Below the pieces are notes generated by a model. The model was not told the DNA's origin and did no database searches. It saw only the letters and a list, made by a program, of their open reading frames with translations. The position numbers were made by a program, and so were the translations under genes. From contig DAOVRZ010000168.1 in assembly GCA_030627905.1 (NCBI GenBank), positions 1 to 6,878 on the forward strand: DNA of 6,878 nt, given 5' to 3'. This DNA is from JAGMES01 sp023128035. Lineage in GTDB: Bacteria; Bacillota; Halanaerobiia; DY22613. Positions 1 to 5,420 of this stretch are shown here, piece by piece. How positions within the stretch are numbered: position 1 is the stretch's first letter; the number at the start of each line of letters is the position of its first letter.

Positions 1-6
1 TATATG

Positions 7-13
7 TCACCTC
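7..13 (-). promoter_or_regulatory. Possible ribosome binding site of a gene starting beyond the left edge
   Basis: The minus strand reads GAGGTGA here and the window ends six bases later. This matches the anti-Shine-Dalgarno sequence well and would suit a start codon just outside the window. No coding sequence is visible, so the call rests only on this motif and on all other genes being on the same strand. Confidence 0.3.
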
Positions 14-27
14 AAAAATTCCAGATC

Positions 28-62
28 TTAGTAATGTACATTCTACATAAATTACTAAAATC
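28..62. repeat. Operator-like inverted repeat sharing a motif with the busR upstream region
   Basis: TTAGTAAT (28-35) and ATTACTAA (51-58) are perfect 8-bp inverted arms, with a second inner pair ATGTA (34-38) / TACAT (44-48). The right half, TTCTACAT + 4 nt + TACTAAAATC (41-62), recurs with 19 of 22 matches at 1673-1694 just upstream of the BusR-like gene. It lies 15 bp upstream of the putative ribosome binding site at the left edge, where an operator would be expected. AT-richness lowers the weight of this, and the binding protein is unknown. Confidence 0.35.
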
Positions 63-118
63 CTTTTATGCATTGCTAAATAATCCACATTATTTACCAA
101 ATATTTTTTAGTAAAATG

Positions 119-220
119 TTAGTAGGTGAGTAGTAACAAATCATTAATAAAATGTCCTGTCGATACTGCTAATAATTTTGTGTATCTATTAGCTGATCTT
201 ACTTCAGTACAAGCTTCCAA
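119..220 (-). pseudogene. N-terminal remnant of an MFS-type transporter gene
   Basis: A 33-codon reading frame begins at TTG (218-220), nine bases after a GAGGAG ribosome binding site (230-235), and ends at TAA (119-121). Residues 15-28 read KLLAVSTGHFINDL. This resembles the start of the first membrane helix in major facilitator superfamily exporters, where 'LSLGHFxND' is a familiar pattern. The homology then stops: the next residues are LLLTY and a stop, and a neighbouring frame (YYSPTNILL) could be degenerate continuation. A full MFS protein has about 400 residues, so over 90 percent is missing. Promoter, leader and ribosome binding site are intact, which suggests a once-active gene cut down by deletion. 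It could instead be a real small peptide, but nothing supports that. The MFS assignment rests on one short motif. Confidence 0.5.
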
Positions 221-229
221 TTTTGTTCA

Positions 230-235
230 CTCCTC
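230..235 (-). promoter_or_regulatory. Ribosome binding site of the MFS remnant
   Basis: The minus strand reads GAGGAG followed by nine bases and a TTG codon at 220. This motif decides the TTG start of the truncated frame, because no ATG in that frame is placed as well. Confidence 0.5.
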
Positions 236-316
236 ATCTACAATTGGTAATTCAGATTTCAATTAGCTTTAACTCGTTGAAATATTATTTTACCCCCCTA
301 TGATATAGAATAATTC

Positions 317-345
317 ATTATAAATAAAAACATCGTTTTTGTCAA
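317..345 (-). promoter_or_regulatory. Perfect consensus sigma-A promoter of the MFS remnant
   Basis: On the minus strand TTGACA (340-345), a 17-bp spacer and TATAAT (317-322) match the housekeeping consensus at all twelve positions. Transcription would start near 310 and give a leader of about 90 nt, containing a G6 run (complement of the C run near 294-299), before the TTG start at 220. So strong a promoter in front of a 33-codon stub supports the view that a longer gene was lost. Repeated TAAGATAAAA motifs lie immediately upstream. Confidence 0.75.
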
Positions 346-406
346 TGTTTTATCTTACAAAAACAATTTAAAAAAAATTTCTGATATTTAACAACATTTT
401 ATCTTA
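343..406. repeat. Pair of direct repeats upstream of the -35 box
   Basis: On the minus strand TAAGATAAAATGTTG (392-406) and TAAGATAAAACATTG (343-357) match at 13 of 15 positions, 49 bp apart. The proximal copy runs into the -35 box of the promoter at 317-345. Such placement is typical of activator or repressor sites, but the sequence is AT-rich and no regulator is identified. Otherwise nothing recognisable lies between 346 and 450. Confidence 0.3.
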
Positions 407-450
407 TAGTTATCGTATTTGATATCCACTCATGAGTTAGCTTTATCAAA

Positions 451-494
451 AGCCCGTCATCTTCAGTCAATTATCAGACTGAAGATGACGGGCT
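451..494 (-). terminator. Rho-independent terminator of the cysteine-rich protein gene
   Basis: AGCCCGTCATCTTCAGTC (451-468) and its exact reverse complement (477-494) form an 18-bp perfect stem with an 8-nt loop. In the minus-strand transcript the stem ends GGGCU and is followed by UUUGAU, a short but usable U-tract. It begins 30 bp after the stop codon at 525. The plus-strand flank (ACTGTTATTTT) is a poorer terminator tail, so the minus direction is preferred. Confidence 0.8.
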
Positions 495-524
495 ACTGTT
501 ATTTTAAAACTTTATATAATCTTC

Positions 525-788
525 TTAATCCCTTTTGCTTGCCTTTTGAATAACATCACCCATCTTAGACATTATAAAATCATACGCTCCTTCACTGTGA
601 GGAATAATACACTTGCTACAATCTTTGATGTTATCGTTTGTATAAGTGAAATTTCCACCGCATTTATCTTTCAATAGATATAAAGGACAGTAGCAAAATA
701 AACAATTAAATTTTGCTGGATCTTTTACTTCATGGCATGGAAAAAATTCACACTTACTATTTTGATTGAACTTATAATTTTCACTCAT
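525..788 (-). CDS. Small cysteine-rich, probably metal-binding protein (cysteine-rich small domain, PF04071/COG2158-like)
   Basis: This 87-residue protein has eight cysteines (13, 18, 29, 32, 34, 43, 57, 60) and histidines at 19 and 64. They are arranged as CEFFPCH (13-19), CLFCYCPLY (29-37), CGG (43-45) and CSKCIIPH (57-64). This layout is that of the 'cysteine-rich small domain' family, which is thought to bind metal (zinc or iron) but has no settled biochemical role. There is no signal peptide or membrane segment, so it is probably cytosolic. The ATG at 788 follows AAAGGAGA (796-803) by seven bases. The gene has its own promoter (865-892) and terminator (451-494), so it is monocistronic and not part of the osmolyte operon. 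The family assignment is from the Cys pattern and length; any pathway link would be a guess. Confidence 0.85.
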   Translation of the reverse strand: MSENYKFNQNSKCEFFPCHEVKDPAKFNCLFCYCPLYLLKDKCGGNFTYTNDNIKDCSKCIIPHSEGAYDFIMSKMGDVIQKASKRD

Positions 789-808
789 ATTTTAATCTCC
801 TTTGTTCA

Positions 809-829
809 CCTAATGAAATCAACAATAGG
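809..829 (-). other. Weak leader hairpin above the ribosome binding site
   Basis: CCTAATG (809-815) and CAATAGG (823-829) pair at six of seven positions around a 7-nt loop in the leader of the cysteine-rich protein gene, just upstream of its ribosome binding site. It is short and may be chance. Confidence 0.2.
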
Positions 830-864
830 TTTTTGATATATCGGGTTTACATTCCCTATCTTCT

Positions 865-892
865 ATTATATGCCAGTCTTATCAAAAGTCAA
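865..892 (-). promoter_or_regulatory. Sigma-A promoter of the cysteine-rich protein gene
   Basis: On the minus strand TTGACT (887-892), a 16-bp spacer and a perfect TATAAT (865-870) form a strong housekeeping promoter. Transcription would begin near 858, giving a leader of about 70 nt before the ATG at 788. It lies downstream of the regulator gene's terminator, so the gene is independently expressed. Confidence 0.75.
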
Positions 893-919
893 GCCTCGGC
901 AAAGTCCAATCTTTACAAA

Positions 920-957
920 TTAAAAAAAACACCCTAGATGTGATTTTCTGGGTGTTG
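920..957 (-). terminator. busR: Rho-independent terminator after the BusR-like gene
   Basis: AACACCCTAGA (928-938) pairs with TCTGGGTGTT (947-956) with one bulged base around an 8-nt loop. In the minus-strand transcript the stem runs directly into eight U residues (complement of A922-A929). It starts 34 bp after the regulator stop codon and is the likely end of the opuC-busR transcription unit. Confidence 0.85.
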
Positions 958-990
958 TAAAAAAATATAATATTTTTTCTTTAAATAGTA

Positions 991-1620
991 TTATATTTCT
1001 CCGGTCTCAATAAACTTTTTAATTTTTTCAAAATTATCACTTTTACAAACTAAGAATATAACATCTTTTTCTGCAAAACATAAAGAACACCCGGGAGATA
1101 TACATAATTCTCCATCTCTTTTAACTCCAATAATAGTAGCTCCTGTATTCTGCCAGAAATGAGTTTCTCCCACAGTCTTATTAATAAGAGGACTTGAAGG
1201 TTTGATTTCAATTTCAAAAGGATGGATCATACCAAAATTTCTCAATTGAATTGAGTATTCAATAATTGAATTAATGTTTTTTTCTATTTCCCGCTCAATC
1301 TCTTTTTTTTGAGCAATTAAATTTAAATTTTTCTCTTTCAATTCTATAATATTTTTTTGTGTGTTAAATTTTTGAATAAAAAGCTGTGCATTTTTCTTTG
1401 AAATAACATGTATTCCGCTTTTTTCTATTACCTCAACAACATTCATATCTTTTAATAAAGAAACAGACCGGCGAATTGTTTCAGGAGAAACGTTATAAGT
1501 GCCCGCAAGAGTTGAACGTCCACTAATTTTTTGCTTTTCCTTAAACTCACCACTAAAAATTCTATATGCTATATCTAAAGCAATTTTTAAATATCTAGGT
1601 GTTATTTCTTTACTTTTCAT
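991..1620 (-). CDS. busR: BusR-type c-di-AMP-responsive repressor (GntR wHTH + coiled coil + RCK_C)
   Basis: This 209-residue protein has three parts. Residues about 5-75 form a GntR-like winged helix-turn-helix with recognition region NVSPETIRRSVSLLKDMNVV (43-62). Residues about 88-125 are a Lys/Glu-rich coiled coil. Residues about 135-206 are an RCK_C/TrkA_C domain (FEIEIKPSSPLINKTVGE through FLVCKSDNFEKIKKF). This order and length match BusR of lactococci and streptococci, a tetrameric repressor of a betaine transporter that binds c-di-AMP through RCK_C. Position next to an OpuC operon supports the same job. The ATG at 1620 is preceded by GGAAGG (1631-1636) with a rather long 10-base spacing. 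It follows the substrate-binding protein gene by 98 bp with no terminator seen, so readthrough from the operon is likely. That would make a feedback loop in which the repressor is made with its targets. Ligand binding is inferred from family, not shown. Confidence 0.85.
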   Translation of the reverse strand: MKSKEITPRYLKIALDIAYRIFSGEFKEKQKISGRSTLAGTYNVSPETIRRSVSLLKDMNVVEVIEKSGIHVISKKNAQLFIQKFNTQKNIIELKEKNLNLIAQKKEIEREIEKNINSIIEYSIQLRNFGMIHPFEIEIKPSSPLINKTVGETHFWQNTGATIIGVKRDGELCISPGCSLCFAEKDVIFLVCKSDNFEKIKKFIETGEI

Positions 1621-1664
1621 TGTTCATTTTCCTTCCGTATAGATTTACATTTATATTTTATCAT

Positions 1665-1694
1665 ATTTTAGTTTCTACATCTACTACTAAAATC
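1665..1694. promoter_or_regulatory. Putative operator / weak promoter region upstream of busR
   Basis: ATTTTAGT (1665-1672) and ACTAAAAT (1686-1693) are perfect 8-bp inverted arms with a 13-nt spacer. The right part, TTCTACAT + CTAC + TACTAAAATC (1673-1694), matches 41-62 at 19 of 22 positions. On the minus strand a TAAAAT (-10-like) follows downstream, but no good -35 is present. The site could serve autoregulation of busR or be AT-rich coincidence. Confidence 0.35.
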
Positions 1695-1718
1695 AAATAA
1701 CACCTAATATCAATAATC

Positions 1719-2597
1719 TTATTCAATCAACCCTTCTTCTCTCAGCCACTCAACTGCAACATTTTTTGAATTCTGTTTTTCTATATCTACTTTTGCATTC
1801 AAATCTGCCATAGTTTTATCATCTAACCTTCCAGCTAACAAATTCAATACCTGTTCAAGTTCCGGATATTTATTTAAAGTATCCTTTTTAATTAGAGGTG
1901 CTGCATAATATGGTGGAAAGAAGTCCTTATCATCTTCTAATACTACAAGATTAAAAGCCGGTATTCTACCATCAGTTGCAAAAGAAACATTCACGTCAAC
2001 TTTATCATCTCTAACAGCTACATAACAAAGTCCAGGATCCATTCCTCTAACATCTTTAAACTTTATACCATAAACCTCTTGTAAATTATTATACCCATCT
2101 TCTCTTTCTAAAAATTCTTGAGTTGAAGCGAAAGATAAACTATCTGAAAACTCTACTAAATCAGAAAGACTTTTGATACCAATCTCTTTAGCTTTCGATT
2201 CTTTCATTGTTATAGCAAATGTATTATTAAATCCCAATGGTTTGAGCCAAATTATATCCTTCTCTTCAATATATCTTTTCTTTACAAGATCATACACTGC
2301 TTCTGGATCATTCATAACCTTTTCATCCAATATACTAATCAAAGCTGTACCAGTATATTCCACATATATATCCAAGGAACCAGAATCTAAAGCATTAGCA
2401 ACCACTGTTGAACCACCTAGATAAGCTTTTCTCTCAACTTTAAGATCCGTTTTAGCTTCAATTAACTCTGATAAAATCTGAACCAAAATATCTTGTTCTG
2501 TAAAATCTTTTCCTCCAACAACAATATCCGCTTTCCCACATCCAACTAACACAAAGGCCATAAACAAAACTAATAACAATAAAAATGTTTTTTTCAT
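1719..2597 (-). CDS. opuCC: OpuAC-family glycine betaine/carnitine/choline-binding lipoprotein (OpuCC-like)
   Basis: This is the 292-residue extracytoplasmic solute receptor of the ABC importer. It starts with a lipoprotein signal peptide: basic KK, a hydrophobic stretch (5-18) and lipobox LVGC with the lipidated Cys at 20, so the mature protein is anchored outside the membrane. The OpuAC fold (PF04069) shows GGKDFTEQDIL (28-38), LGGSTVVANAL (60-70), YVEYTGT (78-84), KPLGFNNTFAI (119-129), FATDGRI (206-212) and PPYYAAPL (228-235). All are familiar from OpuBC/OpuCC/OsmX-type quaternary-amine binders. Aromatic residues such as Y81 and Y230/Y231 could contribute to a cation-pi cage, but which osmolyte is bound cannot be read from sequence. 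The ATG at 2597 follows AAAGGAGA (2605-2612) by seven bases, and the gene begins 16 bp after the permease stop. Length is normal for the family. Confidence 0.92.
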   Translation of the reverse strand: MKKTFLLLLVLFMAFVLVGCGKADIVVGGKDFTEQDILVQILSELIEAKTDLKVERKAYLGGSTVVANALDSGSLDIYVEYTGTALISILDEKVMNDPEAVYDLVKKRYIEEKDIIWLKPLGFNNTFAITMKESKAKEIGIKSLSDLVEFSDSLSFASTQEFLEREDGYNNLQEVYGIKFKDVRGMDPGLCYVAVRDDKVDVNVSFATDGRIPAFNLVVLEDDKDFFPPYYAAPLIKKDTLNKYPELEQVLNLLAGRLDDKTMADLNAKVDIEKQNSKNVAVEWLREEGLIE

Positions 2598-2613
2598 ACG
2601 TTTGTCTCCTTTT

Positions 2614-3303
2614 TTAATTTTTTAATCCTCTAGGTGTTAATCTTTTTTCAAATAGTTTTAAAATATAATCAAATAACAAAGCTAACAATGCAGCTGGAAT
2701 AGCCCCAGCCAAAATAAGACTTGAATTTACTGATGAAATTCCTCTGAAAATTAGATCTCCAAGTCCACCTGCACCAACTAAAGACGCTAAAGTTGCAACA
2801 CCAATTATAAGTACAGCTGAAGTCCTAATTCCTGCCATAATTATGTTTAAAGCCAATGGTAGTTCCACCATAAATAATAACTGTTTTGAAGTCATACCCA
2901 TACCTCTACCCGCTTGAAGGATTGCTGCATCTACCCCAATTATACCTGTATAAGTATTACGTAATATCGGTAGTATACCATAAATAAAAAGTGCAACAAT
3001 TGCCGGTATCTTTCCTATACCTAATAAGGGAATCAAAAATCCTAAAAGCGCCAAACTAGGAATAGTCTGAAAAACAGCAGCTACTCCAATTACAACATCT
3101 GAATATTTTTTATACCTTGTTAACAATATTCCTAAAGGTACTGCAACTAATATAGATAAAGTCAAAGCAATTAATGTTAATTCACCATGTTCAATAACTC
3201 CTTTAACTATATCAGGCCACCTATCAATTAAAGTTCCAACAAACAAACTCCAAAAGCTCTTTGAACCCAAATTAGACACCTCTTTCTTAAATCGAAAACT
3301 CAT
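2614..3303 (-). CDS. opuCB: OpuC-type ABC transporter permease
   Basis: This is the integral membrane subunit of the osmolyte importer (BPD_transp_1 fold, PF00528). It has 229 residues with hydrophobic helices near 42-63, 72-95, 97-118, 146-166 and 194-217. The EAA-type cytoplasmic loop QAGRGMGMTSKQLLFMVELP (130-149) contacts the ATPase. VFQTIPSLALLGFLIP (77-92) and LIGVATLASLVGAGGLGD-like segments are typical of OpuCB/OpuCD and ProW. B. subtilis and Listeria OpuC have two permease genes, but only one is present here, so a permease homodimer is expected. The ATG at 3303 overlaps opuCA by 17 bp and has no clear ribosome binding site. A TTG at 3270 (codon 12) is preceded at six bases by GAAAGAGGTG (3277-3286), which lies right after the opuCA stop. 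The true product may therefore be 218 residues starting at that TTG. Confidence 0.92.
   Translation of the reverse strand: MSFRFKKEVSNLGSKSFWSLFVGTLIDRWPDIVKGVIEHGELTLIALTLSILVAVPLGILLTRYKKYSDVVIGVAAVFQTIPSLALLGFLIPLLGIGKIPAIVALFIYGILPILRNTYTGIIGVDAAILQAGRGMGMTSKQLLFMVELPLALNIIMAGIRTSAVLIIGVATLASLVGAGGLGDLIFRGISSVNSSLILAGAIPAALLALLFDYILKLFEKRLTPRGLKN
3277..3286 (-). promoter_or_regulatory. Internal ribosome binding site favouring a TTG start for the permease
   Basis: The minus strand reads GAAAGAGGTG, then TCTAAT and a TTG codon (3268-3270). This matches anti-Shine-Dalgarno much better than the region upstream of the ATG at 3303. It sits just after the opuCA stop codon (3287-3289), as expected for tight translational coupling. 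The downstream protein would lack eleven polar residues that precede the first membrane helix. Confidence 0.5.
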
Positions 3304-4402
3304 CTATAATATTTTCTACCAAACTTTCATTAGTAATTATACCTTTAAGTTCTCCTGTAGCAGTTACAACAGGTAAATAACCTATTTTAGCTTCTCCAAT
3401 GCAATTTAGAGCATCATTGATAGTCTGCTTTTCATTTAATATTATTGGGTTAGTTTTGATAATATCGCAAATCTTTAACTCTTCTTTTTTGTAATTTTTG
3501 TAAATATCCCAGACATCTACTACACCCAAAAACTGCTTAGATTGATCTACAACAACTAAACTGTCAACCCTGTATTTGTGTAAAATCTTTATAGCCTCAG
3601 CTAAACCCTTTTCAGGTTTAATTGTAATTGCTTTTACAATAACTTTTTCAAGCTCTGGCATCTCAGATATATTATTCAATCTTTTTTCACCAATAAAATT
3701 CTTAACAAAATCATTAGCAGGATATCTCAATATTTTTTCAGGAGTATCTAACTGAACAATTTCACCATCTTTCATTATACAAATTCTATCCGCAATCTTT
3801 AATGCCTCATCCATATCGTGAGTAACAAAAACAATTGTCTTATTTATTTCTTCTTTTAATCTTACCAACTCTTCTTGTAATTCTTCTCGACTGATCGGAT
3901 CTAAGGCACTAAAAGGTTCATCCATAAGAATAATAGAAGGATCTGCTGCTAAAGCTCGTATAACTCCTATTCTTTGTTGTTGACCCCCACTCAATTCAAC
4001 GGGATATCTATCACGATAGATGTGAGGTTCTAAACCTACCATCATCAACAATTCATCTATTTTTTTTTCATAAACTTCCTTGTCTATTTTTTTTAATTTT
4101 GGCACTAAAGCAATATTTTCCGCAATAGTCATATGTGGAAATAACCCTATTTGCTGAATCACATATCCTATATTTCTTCGAAGAATTACAGGATCTTGAT
4201 CATTAACTGGTTTTTTATTAATATAGATTGTCCCTTTTGAAAGGTCGATCAAACGATTAATCATCTTCATTGTTGTAGTCTTACCACAACCACTTGGACC
4301 TATTAAAACTAACAATTCTCCTTCTTTTACTGTGAAATTTAAGTTTTTTACTGCTTCAAAATTATCTTCATAAATTTTGTGTACATTCTCGAATTTTATC
4401 AT
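3287..4402 (-). CDS. opuCA: OpuCA-type osmolyte ABC transporter ATP-binding protein with two CBS domains
   Basis: This 371-residue cytoplasmic ATPase powers quaternary-amine uptake. The nucleotide-binding domain spans about 1-240. It has Walker A GPSGCGKTT (35-43), Q-loop QQIGLFPH (83-90), signature LSGGQQQR (137-144), Walker B IILMDEP with Glu162, D-loop SALD (165-168) and switch His195 in VTHDMDE. Two CBS domains follow at about 253-302 and 312-365, ending with ELKGIITNESLVENII. The QAT-type OpuCA/ProV arrangement and length are standard. In Listeria and Staphylococcus the OpuCA CBS pair binds c-di-AMP and inhibits uptake, so the same is likely here. All key catalytic residues are present. 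The ATG at 4402 is preceded by AGGAGGG (4408-4414) with five-base spacing, an excellent ribosome binding site. It is the first gene of the operon, behind the promoter at 4477-4505. Confidence 0.95.
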   Translation of the reverse strand: MIKFENVHKIYEDNFEAVKNLNFTVKEGELLVLIGPSGCGKTTTMKMINRLIDLSKGTIYINKKPVNDQDPVILRRNIGYVIQQIGLFPHMTIAENIALVPKLKKIDKEVYEKKIDELLMMVGLEPHIYRDRYPVELSGGQQQRIGVIRALAADPSIILMDEPFSALDPISREELQEELVRLKEEINKTIVFVTHDMDEALKIADRICIMKDGEIVQLDTPEKILRYPANDFVKNFIGEKRLNNISEMPELEKVIVKAITIKPEKGLAEAIKILHKYRVDSLVVVDQSKQFLGVVDVWDIYKNYKKEELKICDIIKTNPIILNEKQTINDALNCIGEAKIGYLPVVTATGELKGIITNESLVENIIDEFSI

Positions 4403-4424
4403 TTATACCCTCCTAAGCCAATTA

Positions 4425-4468
4425 TTAAAACTGACAACTCTCAATTAGTAATAAGTCGTCAGTTTTAA
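4425..4468. promoter_or_regulatory. Inverted repeat in the opuCA leader (operator or RNA hairpin)
   Basis: TTAAAACTGACAACT (4425-4439) and AGTCGTCAGTTTTAA (4454-4468) are inverted arms matching at 14 of 15 positions around a 14-nt centre. In the minus-strand RNA the single mismatch becomes a G-U pair, so a full 15-bp stem can form almost at the 5' end of the message. As DNA, it carries two inverted TGAC-N2-CT half-sites directly downstream of the start point, a good place for a repressor such as the BusR-like protein. Which reading is correct cannot be decided from sequence. Confidence 0.6.
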
Positions 4469-4496
4469 ACAACTTCATTGTAACATGGAAGTTGTT
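4468..4496. promoter_or_regulatory. Inverted repeat bracketing the -10 box of the opuC promoter
   Basis: AACAACTTC (4468-4476) and GAAGTTGTT (4488-4496) are perfect 9-bp inverted arms separated by 11 bases that contain the -10 hexamer. A protein bound here would block RNA polymerase. It adjoins the leader inverted repeat at 4425-4468, and the two centres lie about 35 bp apart. Confidence 0.55.
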
Positions 4497-4505
4497 AGAT
4501 GTCAA
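4477..4505 (-). promoter_or_regulatory. Sigma-A promoter of the opuC operon
   Basis: On the minus strand TTGACA (4500-4505), a 17-bp spacer and TACAAT (4477-4482) match the consensus at 11 of 12 positions. The start point would be near 4470, giving a leader of about 68 nt before the opuCA ATG. The -35 box overlaps a TTGACATCT element resembling the half-sites in the leader repeat. So strong a core promoter implies that control is by repression rather than activation. Confidence 0.8.
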
Positions 4506-4528
4506 TTTGAATCTTTTATAATTTATTA

Positions 4529-4606
4529 AATCTAAGTTAGCAAAATAATTCTACACAAAAAAATAGCCTCGGTAAAATTCTACCGAGGCTTTCAAGAACT
4601 TAGATT
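4529..4606. repeat. 10-bp inverted repeat flanking the surface-gene terminator
   Basis: AATCTAAGTT (4529-4538) and AACTTAGATT (4597-4606) are exact reverse complements lying either side of the terminator hairpin. The right arm covers the last codons and the stop of the surface gene. The sequence shows the repeat plainly; a function such as an extended stem is only a possibility. Confidence 0.4.
4554..4590 (-). terminator. Rho-independent terminator of the surface-protein gene
   Basis: AGCCTCGGTA (4565-4574) and TACCGAGGCT (4581-4590) form a perfect 10-bp stem with a 6-nt loop. In the minus-strand transcript it is followed by A and seven U residues (4557-4563). It begins ten bases after the stop codon at 4600 and separates the surface gene from the opuC promoter. 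Confidence 0.88.
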
Positions 4607-4835
4607 ACTATAATTCCTCCTAAATAATGAGTGGTACCAGTAATATTAAGGTTAAAACCATTTGTATAAAGATTTCCAGAGTTTAGATAAAGATCACAAT
4701 CAACTGTCAAATCATGCTGCAAGGTCCAATTTTCACTAATTCCAAGATCCCATGCCCAGTTTCCACCGATTATTTCAGCAGTACCCGCTGGATAAAGATT
4801 TTCCGTTTGTAAAAGATTTATTCCTGGCTGTGGAT

Positions 4836-5252
4836 TTATCTCACCTGTTACCGCTGCTCTACTGTTAAAGGTTATAGTTCCACTAGTATTAGAAAGTTCC
4901 AGCACTGAAAAACAGGATCCAGTTGTTAAAGGACTGGCAAAACTCACTACCTGATCCCCTGTACCAGATAAAACAACCTTGTGAGTACCTATAGCCCGGA
5001 AATTAGTATAACTACTACTGCTACTATAAGCACTCCTCTTTTGCGTAAAGTCTCCCTTTACTTCCAATGTTCCTGCAATTAATCTATCTTTGTGAGACCA
5101 TACACTATCCATAATAAAGTTGCCATCAACAATGATCCTGCCGTTCTCATCATTCATTTCAATATAACCTTGCGAAGCTCCCCCACCATTTGTTCTATCA
5201 AATAACTTCCTACAACATGCAATTCTCCACTATTTACTTGAAGAAAACCACC
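4836..5252 (-). repeat. Copy B of the ~418-bp coding repeat
   Basis: These 417 bp align along their whole length with copy A (5421-5839), about 585 bp away, at roughly 90 percent identity by eye. They encode the unit from LQVNSGELHV through SYLIEQ, MNDENGRIIVDGNF, the Ser run SSSSS, HKVVLSGTGDQVVSF and VLELSNTSGTITF to VTGEI. This copy keeps the CAA codon (5238-5240) that is TAA in copy A, but lacks one base between 5187 and 5188 that copy A retains, which breaks the frame. Confidence 0.85.
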
Positions 5253-5420
5253 TGTATGGAAGAATTCTGCTGCTATATTCAGGTTTCCTCCTCCTAAATT
5301 CAGAGTACCATTACTTAAATAATAGCTTCCTCCAAAGATATTAAGCGTATATCCATTTAAAGATACTGTTTCTCCTTCTTGATAAACATCACCGCTTATA
5401 TCCAATTCCTGAATGATAGA

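Noticed and set aside
451..494. The 18-bp hairpin read as a small RNA or mobile-element end
   Set aside because: Its position just after a stop codon and the following U-rich stretch on the minus strand are fully explained by a terminator.
891..900. AAGCCTCGGC resembles the left arm of the terminator at 4565-4590
   Set aside because: The match is short, has no partner arm nearby, and sits at the -35 region of another promoter; it is best seen as coincidence.
2173..2424. An 83-codon open frame on the plus strand
   Set aside because: It lies wholly inside the substrate-binding protein gene on the opposite strand, has no recognisable domain, and is a shadow frame.
4408..4500. A riboswitch in the opuCA leader
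   Set aside because: The leader is only about 68 nt and holds one simple stem; no conserved aptamer core, such as that of the ydaO c-di-AMP class, can be recognised.
5154..5405. The segment as an independent 83-residue gene
   Set aside because: It has only a TTG start without a ribosome binding site and its sequence continues the flanking repeat protein once frame breaks are allowed for.
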